A DNA stretch of 64,000 nucleotides from Archangium sp. (GCA_030695565.1 JAUYRZ010000047.1:89138-153137); one strand, 5' to 3'; counted from the first letter of the stretch, positions 39,810 through 53,209 are shown. Program-made: numbers and translations. Notes: generated by a model not told the origin, from the letters alone.

Positions 39810-41375
39810 TCATCTTTTGAGCCAGGGCAGGTCGCTGCCCGCCAACGCCCACTTCGGTGCGGGGTACGCCTGCTGCGTGGTGAAGTTGCCCCAGTTCACG
39901 TTCGCGTACCGATAGCCGTAGCCACCGTGATCGCTCTCGGCCCACTGCGCTTCGGGCACGCCCATCGACTTGAGCGTCATCCCCAACCACTGGTGCATCA
40001 GCAGCCCGGGGTTCTCCACCTCGGTGCGGTTGCGATCGTAGATGAGCGCGGTGTTCCGGTAGTCGACGTACTGCCCCGTGGCGAAGTAGCCGCTGGCGCC
40101 GCCGAAGGTGATCACCGGCACGGAGAAGGTGTTGTGCGTGACGTTGCCGCTCTCCTGCGTCCAGACGATCAACGTGTGGTCGAGCAGCGTGCCGCCCTGA
40201 CCATCGGGCGTGGCGTCGAGCTTCGCCGCGAGGTCGAGCATCACGTCTTCGAAGAAGCGCTGATTGCCACCCGAAAGAATCGTCTGCGGCGCCGAGGGCA
40301 TCTGGTTGTCCATCGCGGGCGCGAGCTGCTCGGCCCGGTGCGCGACCGACTGGTGGTAGTCGCCCGCGAAGTCGGTGAACGTCGAGTCGGCGTGCAGCAC
40401 CGCGATGCGCGAGAGCCCGCAGGTGAACGACGACACGATGAGGTCGTTGAGCATCTTCGACGACGCTGACTGTTTCGTGGGGTTGACGTCGTAGTCACCG
40501 ACGTACGGCCGGCCATACAGGTCGTGGTTGCTCCGCGTGCCGCGCGCGGGCTGCGTGCACTGCGCGCCCACCGTGACGTTGAGGCGGCGCTTCAACTCAT
40601 CGAGGCGCTGCAGGTGTTGCTCGATGCGCTGCTTGTCTTCACCCGACATGCGCCGCGCTGAATCCTTCAGCCGCTGATAGTCGTCGCGCACCCGGTTCAC
40701 CGCCGGAGGCCTCGGCGCGGGACCGCCCACCATGGTGCCGGGCGGGAAGATGCGGTCGTACCAGGACAGGCTGTCGCGCGTGCCAGCCACCTCCTGAATC
40801 GCACCGCTGCGCGTCGAAGGATTGGCCCACGTGTAGCTGATGCGGGAACCCATGGTGAGCACGCGCTCCCGCACGGAAGAGAGGTCTGGATAGAACTCGG
40901 GGCTCCAGGCCATCAGCTGATCAATCGTCACCCGCGGGTGCGCGCCCATCACCGCGCCGTCGCCCATCGCCTCACCCGAGCCGTCGTTGCGCGCCATGTT
41001 TCCCAGGTGGCCGCCGGAGTGATGACCCACGTAGAGCGGCCAATCGAGGCCCTGAATGACGTTCATCTTCGAAGCGAGCTGCGAGGTGAACACGCCCGAA
41101 CTTCCCGTCAACACCGGCGAGACACCCGCGCGGCCGCCTTGCACGTTCAGCGCAAGAGGCTGCCGGCGAATGGTGTGACCGCCATAGCTCTGCGTCGTGG
41201 GCGAAGCCGCCGCCGGGTACATGTTCTGATTCCAGATGGCGCCGTGGCTCGTGCAGAGGTGCACGTAGAACTTCGGCGTGGTCATGCCCTGCGCCTGGGC
41301 CCGCGCGCTCCACAACGACGGGATGACCGGAGCGGCGGCGAGCGCCTGCAGCAGCATTCGGCGAGACAGAGCCAT
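39810..41375 (-). CDS. DUF1552 family Tat-exported protein
   Basis: 521 residues. The N-terminus SRRMLLQALAAAPVIPSL is a twin-arginine signal, with cleavage near ARAQA. The rest matches the DUF1552 family: YVHLCTSHGAIWNQNMYP near the start, NVIQGLDWPLYVGHHSGGHL, DHTLIVWTQESGNVTHNTF and EAQWAESDHGGYGYRY. The fold resembles alkaline-phosphatase/sulfatase-like proteins of the DUF1501 type, but no activity is proven. These genes are typically found immediately after a DUF1592-type gene, as here (gap of 13 bases), so the two are an operon with a joint role, probably at the cell surface or periplasm. Confidence 0.85.
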   Translation of the reverse strand: MALSRRMLLQALAAAPVIPSLWSARAQAQGMTTPKFYVHLCTSHGAIWNQNMYPAAASPTTQSYGGHTIRRQPLALNVQGGRAGVSPVLTGSSGVFTSQLASKMNVIQGLDWPLYVGHHSGGHLGNMARNDGSGEAMGDGAVMGAHPRVTIDQLMAWSPEFYPDLSSVRERVLTMGSRISYTWANPSTRSGAIQEVAGTRDSLSWYDRIFPPGTMVGGPAPRPPAVNRVRDDYQRLKDSARRMSGEDKQRIEQHLQRLDELKRRLNVTVGAQCTQPARGTRSNHDLYGRPYVGDYDVNPTKQSASSKMLNDLIVSSFTCGLSRIAVLHADSTFTDFAGDYHQSVAHRAEQLAPAMDNQMPSAPQTILSGGNQRFFEDVMLDLAAKLDATPDGQGGTLLDHTLIVWTQESGNVTHNTFSVPVITFGGASGYFATGQYVDYRNTALIYDRNRTEVENPGLLMHQWLGMTLKSMGVPEAQWAESDHGGYGYRYANVNWGNFTTQQAYPAPKWALAGSDLPWLKR

Positions 41376-41388
41376 GATTCGTTCTCCG

Positions 41389-43155
41389 TTACGGCGACAG
41401 ACGGCGGCTCTTGAAGCCGGGGAGGAAAGCGGTGGCAGCCAGTGCGTCGGTCAACGACCCACCACGCGCGGCGACGTCGAGCGTGCGGAGCGCACAGGCA
41501 TCAAGGGTGAGGCTCTCGGCGCGCTGGAAGCTGTAGCGGAAGTACTGACGGGCAAAGCAGCTGTCGACGCGGCGGCTCTCGGCCAGGCGCGTGGTGACCG
41601 AGCCGATGTCGGGGAAGGCGCGGTCGTCTTCGAACTCCACCCGGGGAGTGGACACGGTGTTCACTTGCGGTGCGCCCGTCGGGTTGCCGTCGGAGTCGAA
41701 GAGCTGCTGGTGCGTGCGCACGCGGCCCAGCGCATCGAAACCTTCACTCACGTAGCCCAGCGGGTTGAGCGCGCGGTGACACCCCAGGCAGCTGCTGCCG
41801 GGCTGCTCGGTGAGGTTTTCGATCTGCTGGCGCGTGGTGGCATCGGCTGCCAGCTCGGGCGTGGTGACCATCAGGTTTCCCGGCGGCGCGGGGATCGAGT
41901 CGCACAGGAGCGCCGTGCGAATGCGCAGCCCCTTCATCACGGGCCGGGTGTTCGCGCTGTCGTTGGCGAGGAACGCGGCGCGGGTGAGCAAACCCGAACG
42001 CGTGGTGGGCAACCGCGCGGGCTCCGTGGTGCCATCCCAGACCGGCGCTTCGTAGAGGGCGGCCAGCTCCGCGCTCTGGGTGAACTGGCGTGAATCGGTG
42101 AGCAGGCCAGCGAGCGTGGCGCCGTGCTTCACGTTCCAGCGCACCGCGGAAAGCACGTCCTCGAACATCGCTCCACGCAGTTGGTCCGTCGGGCGATTGG
42201 CTCCGGCGAAGGCGTCGTACTGAGGCGTGCCTACGCGTGAGGTGAGGGAGCCGAGCTCCTGGAGGCGGAACCATTGGTTGAAGAAGTCATCGACCATCAC
42301 TTCGGCGCGCTGATCAGCGACCAACCGGGCGACCTGGGTGCGGTACTCGCCGTCTTGCAACAACGCGCCGGAAGCAGCCGACGCACGCAGCGCCGCATCA
42401 GGAGGCGCTTGCCAGAAATGATACGAGAGACGCGCGGCCAGCTCTTCTGCGTCGAGGGCGAACACTTCGCCACCCAGCGGCTGATCACCCGACTCGAGGT
42501 GGTACAGAAACCCGGGCGCAGCGGTCATCACGGTCAGCACGTCGGCGACCGCATCGGGATCCACCGGCGTCGTTCCCGCGGTGGCGATGAAGAACGCGCG
42601 GTCATCGGCCGACAAGGTGTGGCGCACGGCGAGCGGGCCGAGCTTGTCCACCAGGGCCGACAGACACGCGGCGTCGTTGACGGTGTTCGAGTCGGTCGCG
42701 CACGAGCCCATCAACTCGGTGAGGCGCGCGGTGGGCCGGGTGGCCTGACGCGCCAACGCCACCGACACCGCGTAGGTCGCGTCGACCGTCGCCTGCTGCG
42801 TCGTTTGATCCAGCCGCGAGAAACCGCCGTGGGTCTCTCCGTTCACCTTCACCACCGTGTCTTGCGGAACCTGGCCCAACTCAGTGCCCAGCGCGCTCCA
42901 CGCGGCGCCGTTCGACTGGGGCAGGGCGGCGTTCGCGAACGCACGCACGGTGTTGAGGTACTCGGCCCGCGAGAGCCGGCGCAGCGGCAGCTCGACGGGG
43001 GTCTGGGCCGGGTCACACTCGAAGGGAATCGCCGCCTCGCCTCGAGGCGCTTCCGGCACGGGCGGTACCGGGGTGATCGGTTCACCGGTCGGGCCCATCA
43101 AGACGCCCTCACATCCCGAAAAAGTGAGGAGCAGCACGCTCAGTAGCCGTCGCAT
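41389..43155 (-). CDS. DUF1592/DUF1588/DUF1585 family lipoprotein
   Basis: 588 residues from the ATG at 43155 (RRLLSVLLLTFSGC, lipidated). An in-frame GTG three codons earlier is possible. The domain order follows the planctomycete/myxobacterial cytochrome-like family: LRRLSRAEYLNTVR (DUF1587-like), DPDAVADVLTVMTAAPGFLYHLES and LAARLSYHFWQAPPD (DUF1592), PTTRSGLLTRAAFLA and MKGLRIRTALLC (DUF1588), and the C-terminal DUF1585 region. One CxxCH-like motif occurs (SSCLGCHRALNPLGY), which may bind one c-type haem. It is upstream of the DUF1552 gene and co-oriented. The function is unknown. Confidence 0.87.
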   Translation of the reverse strand: MRRLLSVLLLTFSGCEGVLMGPTGEPITPVPPVPEAPRGEAAIPFECDPAQTPVELPLRRLSRAEYLNTVRAFANAALPQSNGAAWSALGTELGQVPQDTVVKVNGETHGGFSRLDQTTQQATVDATYAVSVALARQATRPTARLTELMGSCATDSNTVNDAACLSALVDKLGPLAVRHTLSADDRAFFIATAGTTPVDPDAVADVLTVMTAAPGFLYHLESGDQPLGGEVFALDAEELAARLSYHFWQAPPDAALRASAASGALLQDGEYRTQVARLVADQRAEVMVDDFFNQWFRLQELGSLTSRVGTPQYDAFAGANRPTDQLRGAMFEDVLSAVRWNVKHGATLAGLLTDSRQFTQSAELAALYEAPVWDGTTEPARLPTTRSGLLTRAAFLANDSANTRPVMKGLRIRTALLCDSIPAPPGNLMVTTPELAADATTRQQIENLTEQPGSSCLGCHRALNPLGYVSEGFDALGRVRTHQQLFDSDGNPTGAPQVNTVSTPRVEFEDDRAFPDIGSVTTRLAESRRVDSCFARQYFRYSFQRAESLTLDACALRTLDVAARGGSLTDALAATAFLPGFKSRRLSP

Positions 43156-43208
43156 TTCGGTCACCCGCGGGAGAGAGCCACGACCGTGAAGAATCAGCTC
43201 ACTGTATT

Positions 43209-43244
43209 CCCTCTCCCCCCTCGGGGAGCGGGTCAGGGTGAAGG
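43209..43244 (-). repeat. dispersed GC-rich element in the metH-side promoter region
   Basis: CCCTCTCCCCCCTCGGGGAG then CGGGTCAGGGTGAAGG, minus orientation. It lies between the divergent starts of the DUF1592 and ArsR-methyltransferase genes, an unusual place for this family, which mainly marks gene ends. Confidence 0.65.
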
Positions 43245-43290
43245 TGCATCACCATTCGCCTACAGGGGCGTACCCGGACCCGGTCTTCAG

Positions 43291-43311
43291 ACTCCCCAGG
43301 GGGAGAGGGAC
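43291..43311. repeat. short copy of the element core
   Basis: ACTCCCCAGGGGGAGAGGGA, then C: a compact CTCCCC/GGGGAG hairpin 45 bases before the regulator gene. It is probably a second, truncated copy beside the one at 43209. Confidence 0.4.
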
Positions 43312-43333
43312 TTCGGCTTGATCGCCTGCCCGA

Positions 43334-43357
43334 ATCGACGTATCTACATGCATCGAT
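43334..43357 (+). promoter_or_regulatory. imperfect palindrome overlapping the start codon, candidate operator
   Basis: ATCGACGTAT (43334-43343), CTAC, ATGCATCGAT (43348-43357): 8 of 10 positions pair. It covers the bases just before and into the ATG at 43356 of the ArsR-type gene. No ribosome-binding site is visible there. A self-regulatory site is plausible, since ArsR-family repressors bind such palindromes. Confidence 0.4.
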
Positions 43358-44300
43358 GGACGAGCTGACTGAGGCCTTTCGGGCACTGGGAGATCCGACG
43401 CGGCTGCGAATTCTGCGGCTGATCGGGGAAGCGCGTCTCAACGTGTCCGAGGTGGTGTCCCTGGTCGGGGTGGCGCAGTCGTCGGTCAGCCACCACCTCA
43501 CCCGGCTCAAGGCGCTCGACCTCATCCGTGAAGAGCGGCAGGGCGGCTTCACCTACTACTCGCTGGCGATCGACGAGAAGGCGCCGCTCTGGCCGCTGAT
43601 CAAACTGGCCCGCGGCGCTGAAGATGAACACGGCGACAAGGCGCGCTTGACTGAGCTGCTCCACCGCCGCGAAGACGTGCACACGCTCAACGAGAAGCTG
43701 CTCGAGCCCGGCCAGTCGTGGCGGCTGTGGTCGGCGGCGCTCTCCAGCCTGCTGCCCCCGCTCGACGTGGTCGACTTCGGCTGCGGCACCGGCGTGCTGA
43801 CCGTCGAGCTCGCGCGTTGGGCCCGTCACGTCACGGCGATCGATCGCAGCGGCGCCGCGCTGATCAAGGCGAAGGCCGAAGCCGCGCGCCAGGGCCACAC
43901 CAACATCACCTTCCTCGAGGCCGATCTCCACGCGCTCCCCCTGCCCGACGCGAGCGTCGACCTGGTGGTGGTCTCGCAGAGCCTGCACCACGTCGACTCG
44001 ATCGAGCACGTGCTCGCAGAAGGCGCGCGGCTGCTGAAGCCCGGTGGAAAAATGGTGGTGCTCGAGCTGCTCCCCCACGACGAAGAGTGGGTGCTCGCGC
44101 GGCTGGGCCACCAACACCTCGGCTTCGACCCCGAAGCGGTGCGTGAAGCGATGGTCGCCGTGGGCATCGACGCCCACGAGGTGTTCCCCGCCCCGCGCGA
44201 CGCGGCTTCTCCGTTCAAGGCCTTCCTCCTCACCGGCACGCGCGCTCGCAAGACGACGACGCGCCGCCACCGCTCCACCGAAGAAAGAGCACGACCATGA
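43356..44300 (+). CDS. ArsR-family regulator fused to a SAM-dependent methyltransferase
   Basis: 314 residues. Residues 1-90 are an ArsR winged helix-turn-helix (FRALGDPTRLRILRLIGEAR, then VGVAQSSVSHHLTRLKALDL). Residues 125-300 are a class I methyltransferase (VVDFGCGTGVLTVELARWA, FLEADLHALPLPDASVDLVV, QSLHHVD). The C-terminus is basic. The gene overlaps the metH N-terminal gene by four bases (ATGA). Fused ArsR-methyltransferase proteins beside metH or ahcY are known, and ArsR-type SahR/SamR regulators sense S-adenosylhomocysteine or SAM in proteobacteria. The methyltransferase fold probably serves as the SAM/SAH sensor, which is inference. Confidence 0.9.
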   Translation: MDELTEAFRALGDPTRLRILRLIGEARLNVSEVVSLVGVAQSSVSHHLTRLKALDLIREERQGGFTYYSLAIDEKAPLWPLIKLARGAEDEHGDKARLTELLHRREDVHTLNEKLLEPGQSWRLWSAALSSLLPPLDVVDFGCGTGVLTVELARWARHVTAIDRSGAALIKAKAEAARQGHTNITFLEADLHALPLPDASVDLVVVSQSLHHVDSIEHVLAEGARLLKPGGKMVVLELLPHDEEWVLARLGHQHLGFDPEAVREAMVAVGIDAHEVFPAPRDAASPFKAFLLTGTRARKTTTRRHRSTEERARP

Positions 44301-45366
44301 CCACCGACTTCGAGCAGCTCTTCAAAGAACGCATCGTGATCATCGATGGCGCCATGGGCTCCCTCATCCAGACCTATGGTTTGGAAGAGGTGGACTTCCG
44401 CGGCGACCGCTTCAAGGAGCACCACCGCGACCTGAAGGGCAACAACGACCTGCTCTCGCTCACGCGGCCCGACATCATCGAAGAGATCCACGGCCGTTAC
44501 TTCGCCGCGGGCGCCGACGTGGTCGAGACGAACACCTTCTCCACCACCAGCATCGCGCAGGCCGACTACGAGCTGAGCGGTTCGGTCATCACCGATCTGA
44601 ACATCGCCGCCGTGCAGTGCGCCCGCCGCGCCGCCAACGCCGCGCAGGAGAAGACGCCCGGCCGGAAATGTTTCGTGGCCGGCGCCATCGGCCCGCTCAA
44701 CCGCACGCTCTCGATGTCACCCGACGTGAACCGCCCCGAGTACCGCGCGGTGACGTGGAACCAGGTGGTCGCGGCGTACGAAGAGCAGATCCGCGCGCTG
44801 CTGCAGGGCGGCGTCGACGCGCTGCTGGTGGAGACCATCTTCGACACGCTCAACTCGAAGGCCGCGCTGTTCGCCATCGAAGGCGTGTTCGAGGAGCTGG
44901 GCCGCCGCGTGCCGGTGATGATCTCGGTCACCATCACCGATGCGTCGGGCCGCACGCTCTCGGGCCAGACCATCACCGCCTTCTACGATTCGGTGCGGCA
45001 CGCGAAGCCCTTCAGCGTGGGCATCAACTGCGCGCTGGGCGGCGCCGAGATGCGCCCCTACATTCAGGAGCTGGCGCGCGTGGCCGAGTGCTACGTGAGC
45101 TGCTACCCCAACGCGGGTCTGCCCAACGCGTTCGGCGGCTACGACGAGACCCCCGACGAGATGGCGGCCGTCCTGGTGGACTTCGCAGCCCAGGGCTGGC
45201 TCAACCTGGTCGGTGGTTGTTGCGGTTCGACGCCCGAACACATCGCGGCCATCGCGCAGGGCATGAAGCAGCACGCCGCGCGCAAGAGCCCCTCGGGTGT
45301 GCATGACATGCGCCTGAGCGGCCTCGAGTCGCTGGTGGTCGCTTCTCCGTCCTCAGTGAGGTCCGT

Positions 45367-45370
<4 letters not shown>
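44297..45370 (+). CDS. metH: methionine synthase, homocysteine-binding module (split MetH)
   Basis: 357 residues, equal to the first module of cobalamin-dependent methionine synthase. The homocysteine S-methyltransferase barrel starts [16 protein letters not shown]. The zinc ligands are the Cys in GINCALGG and the two Cys in [11 protein letters not shown]. Further motifs are [17 protein letters not shown] and [12 protein letters not shown]. It binds homocysteine, which takes the methyl group from methylcobalamin held by the partner encoded downstream. The stop overlaps the partner's ATG by four bases (ATGA), so MetH is made as two coupled polypeptides instead of one chain of about 1,220 residues. 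The last 25 residues are a disordered tail. Confidence 0.95.
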
Positions 45371-48048
<2,678 letters not shown>

Positions 48049-48057
48049 TGCCTCGAG

Positions 48058-48102
48058 CTCCCTCTCCCTGCGCCAGCGGGGGGAGGGTTGGGGTGAGGGG
48101 CC
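48058..48102 (-). repeat. dispersed element abutting a truncated antitoxin
   Basis: CTCCCTCTCCCTGCGCCAG, then CGGGGGGAGGG, TTGGGGTGAGGGGCC. It starts 9 bases after the MetH stop and ends exactly where recognisable DUF433 coding sequence begins (48101), so the element marks the truncation edge. Confidence 0.65.
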
Positions 48103-48259
48103 TTCCGAGCACGTGCTCGGACACCTGGCGGCAGGCGACTCATAAGACGAACGCCTCGAAGCGTACCCGTGGCTCGAGCCGGAAGACGTACGCGCTTGCC
48201 TCGCATACGCCCGGCGCGTCGTGGGTGACGAGCGCGTGGAGCTGCATCAAGCAGGTTGA
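48101..48259 (+). pseudogene. DUF433 antitoxin remnant with an in-frame TAA
   Basis: The frame reads PSEHVLGHLAAGDS, stop (TAA 48143-48145), then DERLEAYPWLEPEDVRA, CLAYARRVVGDERVEL and a TGA at 48257. This matches the C-terminal half of DUF433 (VapB-like) antitoxins, whose consensus runs ...LAAGxSxDDILEAYPxLxxEDVRAALAYA. The stop replaces one residue and the N-terminal helix-turn-helix part is missing, cut at the repeat element. The usual overlapping DUF5615 toxin gene is also absent; the next gene is a VanX-type dipeptidase. It is a dead toxin-antitoxin locus. Confidence 0.7.
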
Positions 48260-48262
48260 AGC

Positions 48263-48940
48263 TTGAGACCCTGGTCGAGCATCCGCATCGTCGATGACGG
48301 TGAACCGCTGGTGCCCATCGCGAGCGAGCAGCTGAGCTTCGAGAAGCCCCATCCGTACGTCGCGCTCGGTGCACCCTACGGCGAGTTTGGCCCGTGGCTT
48401 CTCCGGCGCACGGTGTTCGAGCGGCTGCTCGACGCGCAGTCGAGGCTCGTCGTGGGGTGGCGGCTGCACCTGCTCGACGCCTGGAGGCCGCTGGCCGTGC
48501 AGGCCTTCATGGTGAACCACACCGATGCGCTGCTCCGTCGTGAAGCCCCCGAGCTCGACGACGATTCCCGGCGTGAGCGCGTGCTCACCTACTGGGCGCC
48601 CCCCAGCGAGAACCCCTCCACGCCGCCGCCGCACAGCACCGGTGCCGCCATCGACCTCACGCTGTGTGATGCACACGGCCGCGTGGTGCACATGGGTTCA
48701 CCCTTCGACGAGCCCACCGAACGTTCGCGCCCTGATCACTTCGCCAGAGCCATCGATGCCGCCGGGAAGCAGGCGCACGACCATCGGCAGCTCCTCACGC
48801 GCGTGATGCGCGAAGCGGGCTTCGTGCAGCACCCGCAGGAGTGGTGGCACTTCTCATTCGGAGATCGCGCGTGGGCAAGGGAGAACGAGCTCGAAGTCGC
48901 CCGCTACGGCCGCACCACGCCCGGCGAGACACTGGTGTAA
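48263..48940 (+). CDS. D-alanyl-D-alanine dipeptidase, VanX/DdpX type (peptidase M15D)
   Basis: 225 residues. Zinc-site motifs of the family are complete: PPPHSTGAAIDLTL (SxHxxGxAxD; His and Asp ligands) and PQEWWHFSFGD (ExWWH; catalytic Glu and third ligand His). LHLLDAWRP provides the conserved Arg. It hydrolyses D-Ala-D-Ala, either for cell-wall recycling or against vancomycin-type drugs. No vanH, vanA or vanRS genes are nearby, so a housekeeping or nutrient role is more likely. There is no signal peptide, so it is cytoplasmic. The start is uncertain (ATG or a neighbouring TTG); translation begins soon after the DUF433 remnant. Confidence 0.88.
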   Translation: MRPWSSIRIVDDGEPLVPIASEQLSFEKPHPYVALGAPYGEFGPWLLRRTVFERLLDAQSRLVVGWRLHLLDAWRPLAVQAFMVNHTDALLRREAPELDDDSRRERVLTYWAPPSENPSTPPPHSTGAAIDLTLCDAHGRVVHMGSPFDEPTERSRPDHFARAIDAAGKQAHDHRQLLTRVMREAGFVQHPQEWWHFSFGDRAWARENELEVARYGRTTPGETLV

Positions 48941-49008
48941 AATTCCTTCGGTTCCGACGGAAGTGGGGCAGATTCCGCGCCGCCACACTCACCTCAGGGG
49001 GTTTCAAC

Positions 49009-49278
49009 ATGCGTCAGTTCGTTGCGTTGTTCGCGGTCGTGGGTTGCTTCGCGTTCGTGGGTTGCACCAAGAGCCAGTCGGAAAACTGCAAGAAGCTGAT
49101 CGCGTGCTCGGAGGCGCTGAGCCCCGGCACCGGCGCCGCCATGGAGGCCAGCTACGGCAAGGATGGCGCATGTTGGAAGAACGGCGACAGCGCCGCGGCC
49201 TGTACCACCGCGTGCGACAGCGCGATGGCCGGCTACCAGGCGATGCCGAACTTCGCCGAAACCGCCGCCTGCAAGTAA
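49009..49278 (+). CDS. small Cys-containing lipoprotein
   Basis: 89 residues from the ATG at 49009, with AGGGGG about 9 bases upstream. The lipoprotein signal is RQFVALFAVVGCFAFVGC. The mature peptide is about 70 residues with six further Cys (ENCKKLIACSEAL, GACWKNGDSAAACTTAC, TAACK), so a small disulfide-rich fold is likely. This type of unnamed lipoprotein is frequent in myxobacteria. The function is unknown. It stands alone. Confidence 0.75.
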   Translation: MRQFVALFAVVGCFAFVGCTKSQSENCKKLIACSEALSPGTGAAMEASYGKDGACWKNGDSAAACTTACDSAMAGYQAMPNFAETAACK

Positions 49279-49340
49279 ACGTCTCGTTCTTCGAAGTTCG
49301 AGGCGCGCTCGGGCTTCGCGCTCGGGCGCGCCTTTTCTTT

Positions 49341-49766
49341 TCAGCCGAGCGGCGCGTCTTTGAGCCACGAGGCGTAACCTGTCCACTTCGGGTCGGGCCT
49401 GCGCTCGAACTCGATGCGGTAGCCCGGGTGCTTTTCGGTCAACGCGACGGCGACCTTGGCCAGCTCGGCGCCTTCGCCGAAATAGAAGTAGTACTCGCGC
49501 ACGCCCGGCGTCGCGTAGCGGCGCAGGTACACCGCCCAGCCGTTGCCGTGTTTCTCGGCCAGCGCGATGAGATCTTCCTCCAGCGCATCGAGCGCGGTCG
49601 CCTCTGAGGGCGCCCAGTACGCCCCGCGGGGATCCTCTTTGCACCAGACGCCGAACCAACCGATGTTGGGCAACATCTCGGAGGGCGGCTCTCCCGCGAA
49701 GCGGTGGTCGAGCAGCACCTGCGCCTTCTTGTCACCATCGCGGATCTCGAAGAATTTCCAGGTCAC
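49341..49766 (-). CDS. DUF695-like protein
   Basis: 141 residues from a GTG at 49766. The sequence starts TWKFFEIRDGDKKAQVLLDH and contains AVYLRRYATPGVREYYFYFG and YRIEFERRPDPKWTGYASWL. These fit the DUF695 family, small soluble cytoplasmic proteins of unknown function found as single domains or paired. It has no signal. The next gene on the strand starts at 50258 and ends 12 bases before this start, so both may be in one transcript. Confidence 0.68.
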   Translation of the reverse strand: MTWKFFEIRDGDKKAQVLLDHRFAGEPPSEMLPNIGWFGVWCKEDPRGAYWAPSEATALDALEEDLIALAEKHGNGWAVYLRRYATPGVREYYFYFGEGAELAKVAVALTEKHPGYRIEFERRPDPKWTGYASWLKDAPLG

Positions 49767-49778
49767 GGCGCGAGGGTA

Positions 49779-50258
49779 TCACCGAGGCGACAAGCTGCCC
49801 GAGATGCTCAAGGGCACGCCCATCGGTTGCGCGCTGCAATCAGGCGAACGGGCCTCCAGGGCGATTTTTCCGTCTTCCAGTCTGCGCGCCGTGCCTGAGA
49901 TCTTCCGGCAGGTGGCGGTGGTGCGCAGCTGGCCGCTGAAGGCCGTGAACGAACACCGGCTGTCCGAGAAGCTCAGCGCGCCGTCATCGGTGCGCTTCGC
50001 GTAGAGATCGCAATACGCCTTCGCGTCGGATGGATCTTCCAGGCGCAAGGTCACCCCACCGACCGTGTTCGCCTTCGCCGACGCCTTCAAGCTCAGCGGG
50101 GCTTCGAGTTTGAGGCCGAGCTTCTCCAACGCCAGCGTGCTCAACGAGTCGCGGGTGACGCCCTTCGCGTTCACCGACGCCGACGCGCCCTCGAAGGCCC
50201 ACGGATCGGCGGTCTCCTTGTCAGTGGCGAGCAGCAACAACAGTGCGAGCGTGGTCAT
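49779..50258 (-). CDS. secreted protein of unknown function
   Basis: 159 residues from the ATG at 50258 (TTLALLLLLATDKETADPWA), with a short secretion signal. The mature part has strand patterns and four Cys (AYCDLYAKR, SRCSFTAF, TTATCRKI, SPDCSAQ), which could form two disulfides. The tail ends ISGSLSPR. I do not recognise the family. It is upstream of the DUF695-like gene on the same strand and divergent from the hybrid kinase at 50388. Confidence 0.62.
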   Translation of the reverse strand: MTTLALLLLLATDKETADPWAFEGASASVNAKGVTRDSLSTLALEKLGLKLEAPLSLKASAKANTVGGVTLRLEDPSDAKAYCDLYAKRTDDGALSFSDSRCSFTAFSGQLRTTATCRKISGTARRLEDGKIALEARSPDCSAQPMGVPLSISGSLSPR

Positions 50259-50387
50259 GCGCACATTCTCGCACGAGCGTTGCGCCCTGGGTCATTCGCC
50301 GTGGTGTGGTGATGTTCGACTCACCTCGTTTTGTTCGGGAGAGGGATCAAGTGGTGCGCGCGAGAGGAGCACCGTTACGCTGATCAG

Positions 50388-52127
<1,740 letters not shown>

Positions 52128-52156
52128 CGTGCATCGAGTCCTCCGCCGCTCCTCAG

Positions 52157-53119
52157 TTACCAGCCGATGCCCACCGCCCCGGTGAGCTCGGTCGGGTACA
52201 CGCCGCTGGCCATCGAGAACCCATTGCTCACCGGCAACACGTTCTGGGCGACCCGCAGATCGAAGTAGATCCGCGTCGAAGACTGGCGCGCCAGCATCAG
52301 GCCGGCCTGCGCATACGGCGCCAGGTTGAACACCGAGCCGCCGAAGACGATGCGCGGCTGCACGCCGGCGCCGAGGTACGGGCTCACGTCACCATCGGTG
52401 AGGTAGTAGCTCGCGCCCACCTCAGCGGTGATGCCGCCGTAGCTGGTGCTCGAGGCGTTCACCACCGCGGGGATGAGGGCGCCGACGCCGAACTCGATGA
52501 AGAAGCGCTCCTGCTCGAGGCGCGCGTTGAAGGCGATGCTGCCCAGCGGGTTGACGGTGGTGTCGGCGGAGAACGCCCCCAGGAAGCCGGTCTTCACGCC
52601 GATGACGCGCTCGCTGCCGATGCGGTGGGGCTTGCCGCTCAGGCGCGCTTCGGCCGCGGTGACGTTGTGCCGGTTGAGGGTCTCCTTCGCGGTCAGCTTC
52701 TGGGTGAGCGACAGCGCGATGCGTTCACACACCGCCGGTGCGTCGTCGATGGAGCCCGCGGTGAACTCCGCGCTGTGGATCTCCTTGCCGTCGAGGCCAC
52801 GGCGCGTCGCGCTGATCAACAGCCGGCCGGGCCCGCGCTGACTGGAGAGCTCGATCAAGGTCAGCTCGACGAGTTCACGCGCCTCGAGCGACTTCGCGGC
52901 CTCGAGGAGGCTGCCGTTCTCGCCCACCGCCGCCTGCGCCTGCGTGGGGCTGATCACCACCGACTCGTTCACGCGCGCGTAGTGGCCCGCGCAGACCAGG
53001 CCGAACGATTCGACCTGGCCGGCCTCGAGGTTGATGGCTTTGGGAATGAACATCGCGACGGGTTCACCGGCGAGAGCAGAGGTGGAGCAGACCAACGCGG
53101 CAACGAGAAGAGTTCGCAT
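52157..53119 (-). CDS. exported outer-membrane beta-barrel-like protein
   Basis: 320 residues. The signal peptide is RTLLVAALVCSTSALAGE. The first half (to about 150) is mixed and soluble, with ELVELTLIELSSQRGPGRLL as a strand-helix region. The second half is made of alternating amphipathic strands with Gly turns (GSIAFNARLEQERFFIEFGV, GGITAEVGASYYLTDGDVSP, YLGAGVQPRIVFGG) and ends in GAVGIGW, the aromatic C-terminus expected of outer-membrane barrels. It likely forms a small barrel. The cargo is unknown. Its start region faces the oxidoreductase gene. Confidence 0.72.
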   Translation of the reverse strand: MRTLLVAALVCSTSALAGEPVAMFIPKAINLEAGQVESFGLVCAGHYARVNESVVISPTQAQAAVGENGSLLEAAKSLEARELVELTLIELSSQRGPGRLLISATRRGLDGKEIHSAEFTAGSIDDAPAVCERIALSLTQKLTAKETLNRHNVTAAEARLSGKPHRIGSERVIGVKTGFLGAFSADTTVNPLGSIAFNARLEQERFFIEFGVGALIPAVVNASSTSYGGITAEVGASYYLTDGDVSPYLGAGVQPRIVFGGSVFNLAPYAQAGLMLARQSSTRIYFDLRVAQNVLPVSNGFSMASGVYPTELTGAVGIGW

Positions 53120-53209
53120 GGCCTCCCCGTGAGCAGCCCTCGTGCCGAAAGCGTTGCCGAATCAAATCAAGCGCCTGTGCGCGCCCGCGCGGCAGCCGGC
53201 TTCACACCG

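Noticed and set aside
48263..48940. VanX-type gene as part of a vancomycin-resistance cluster
   Set aside because: No vanH, vanA, vanR or vanS gene is nearby.
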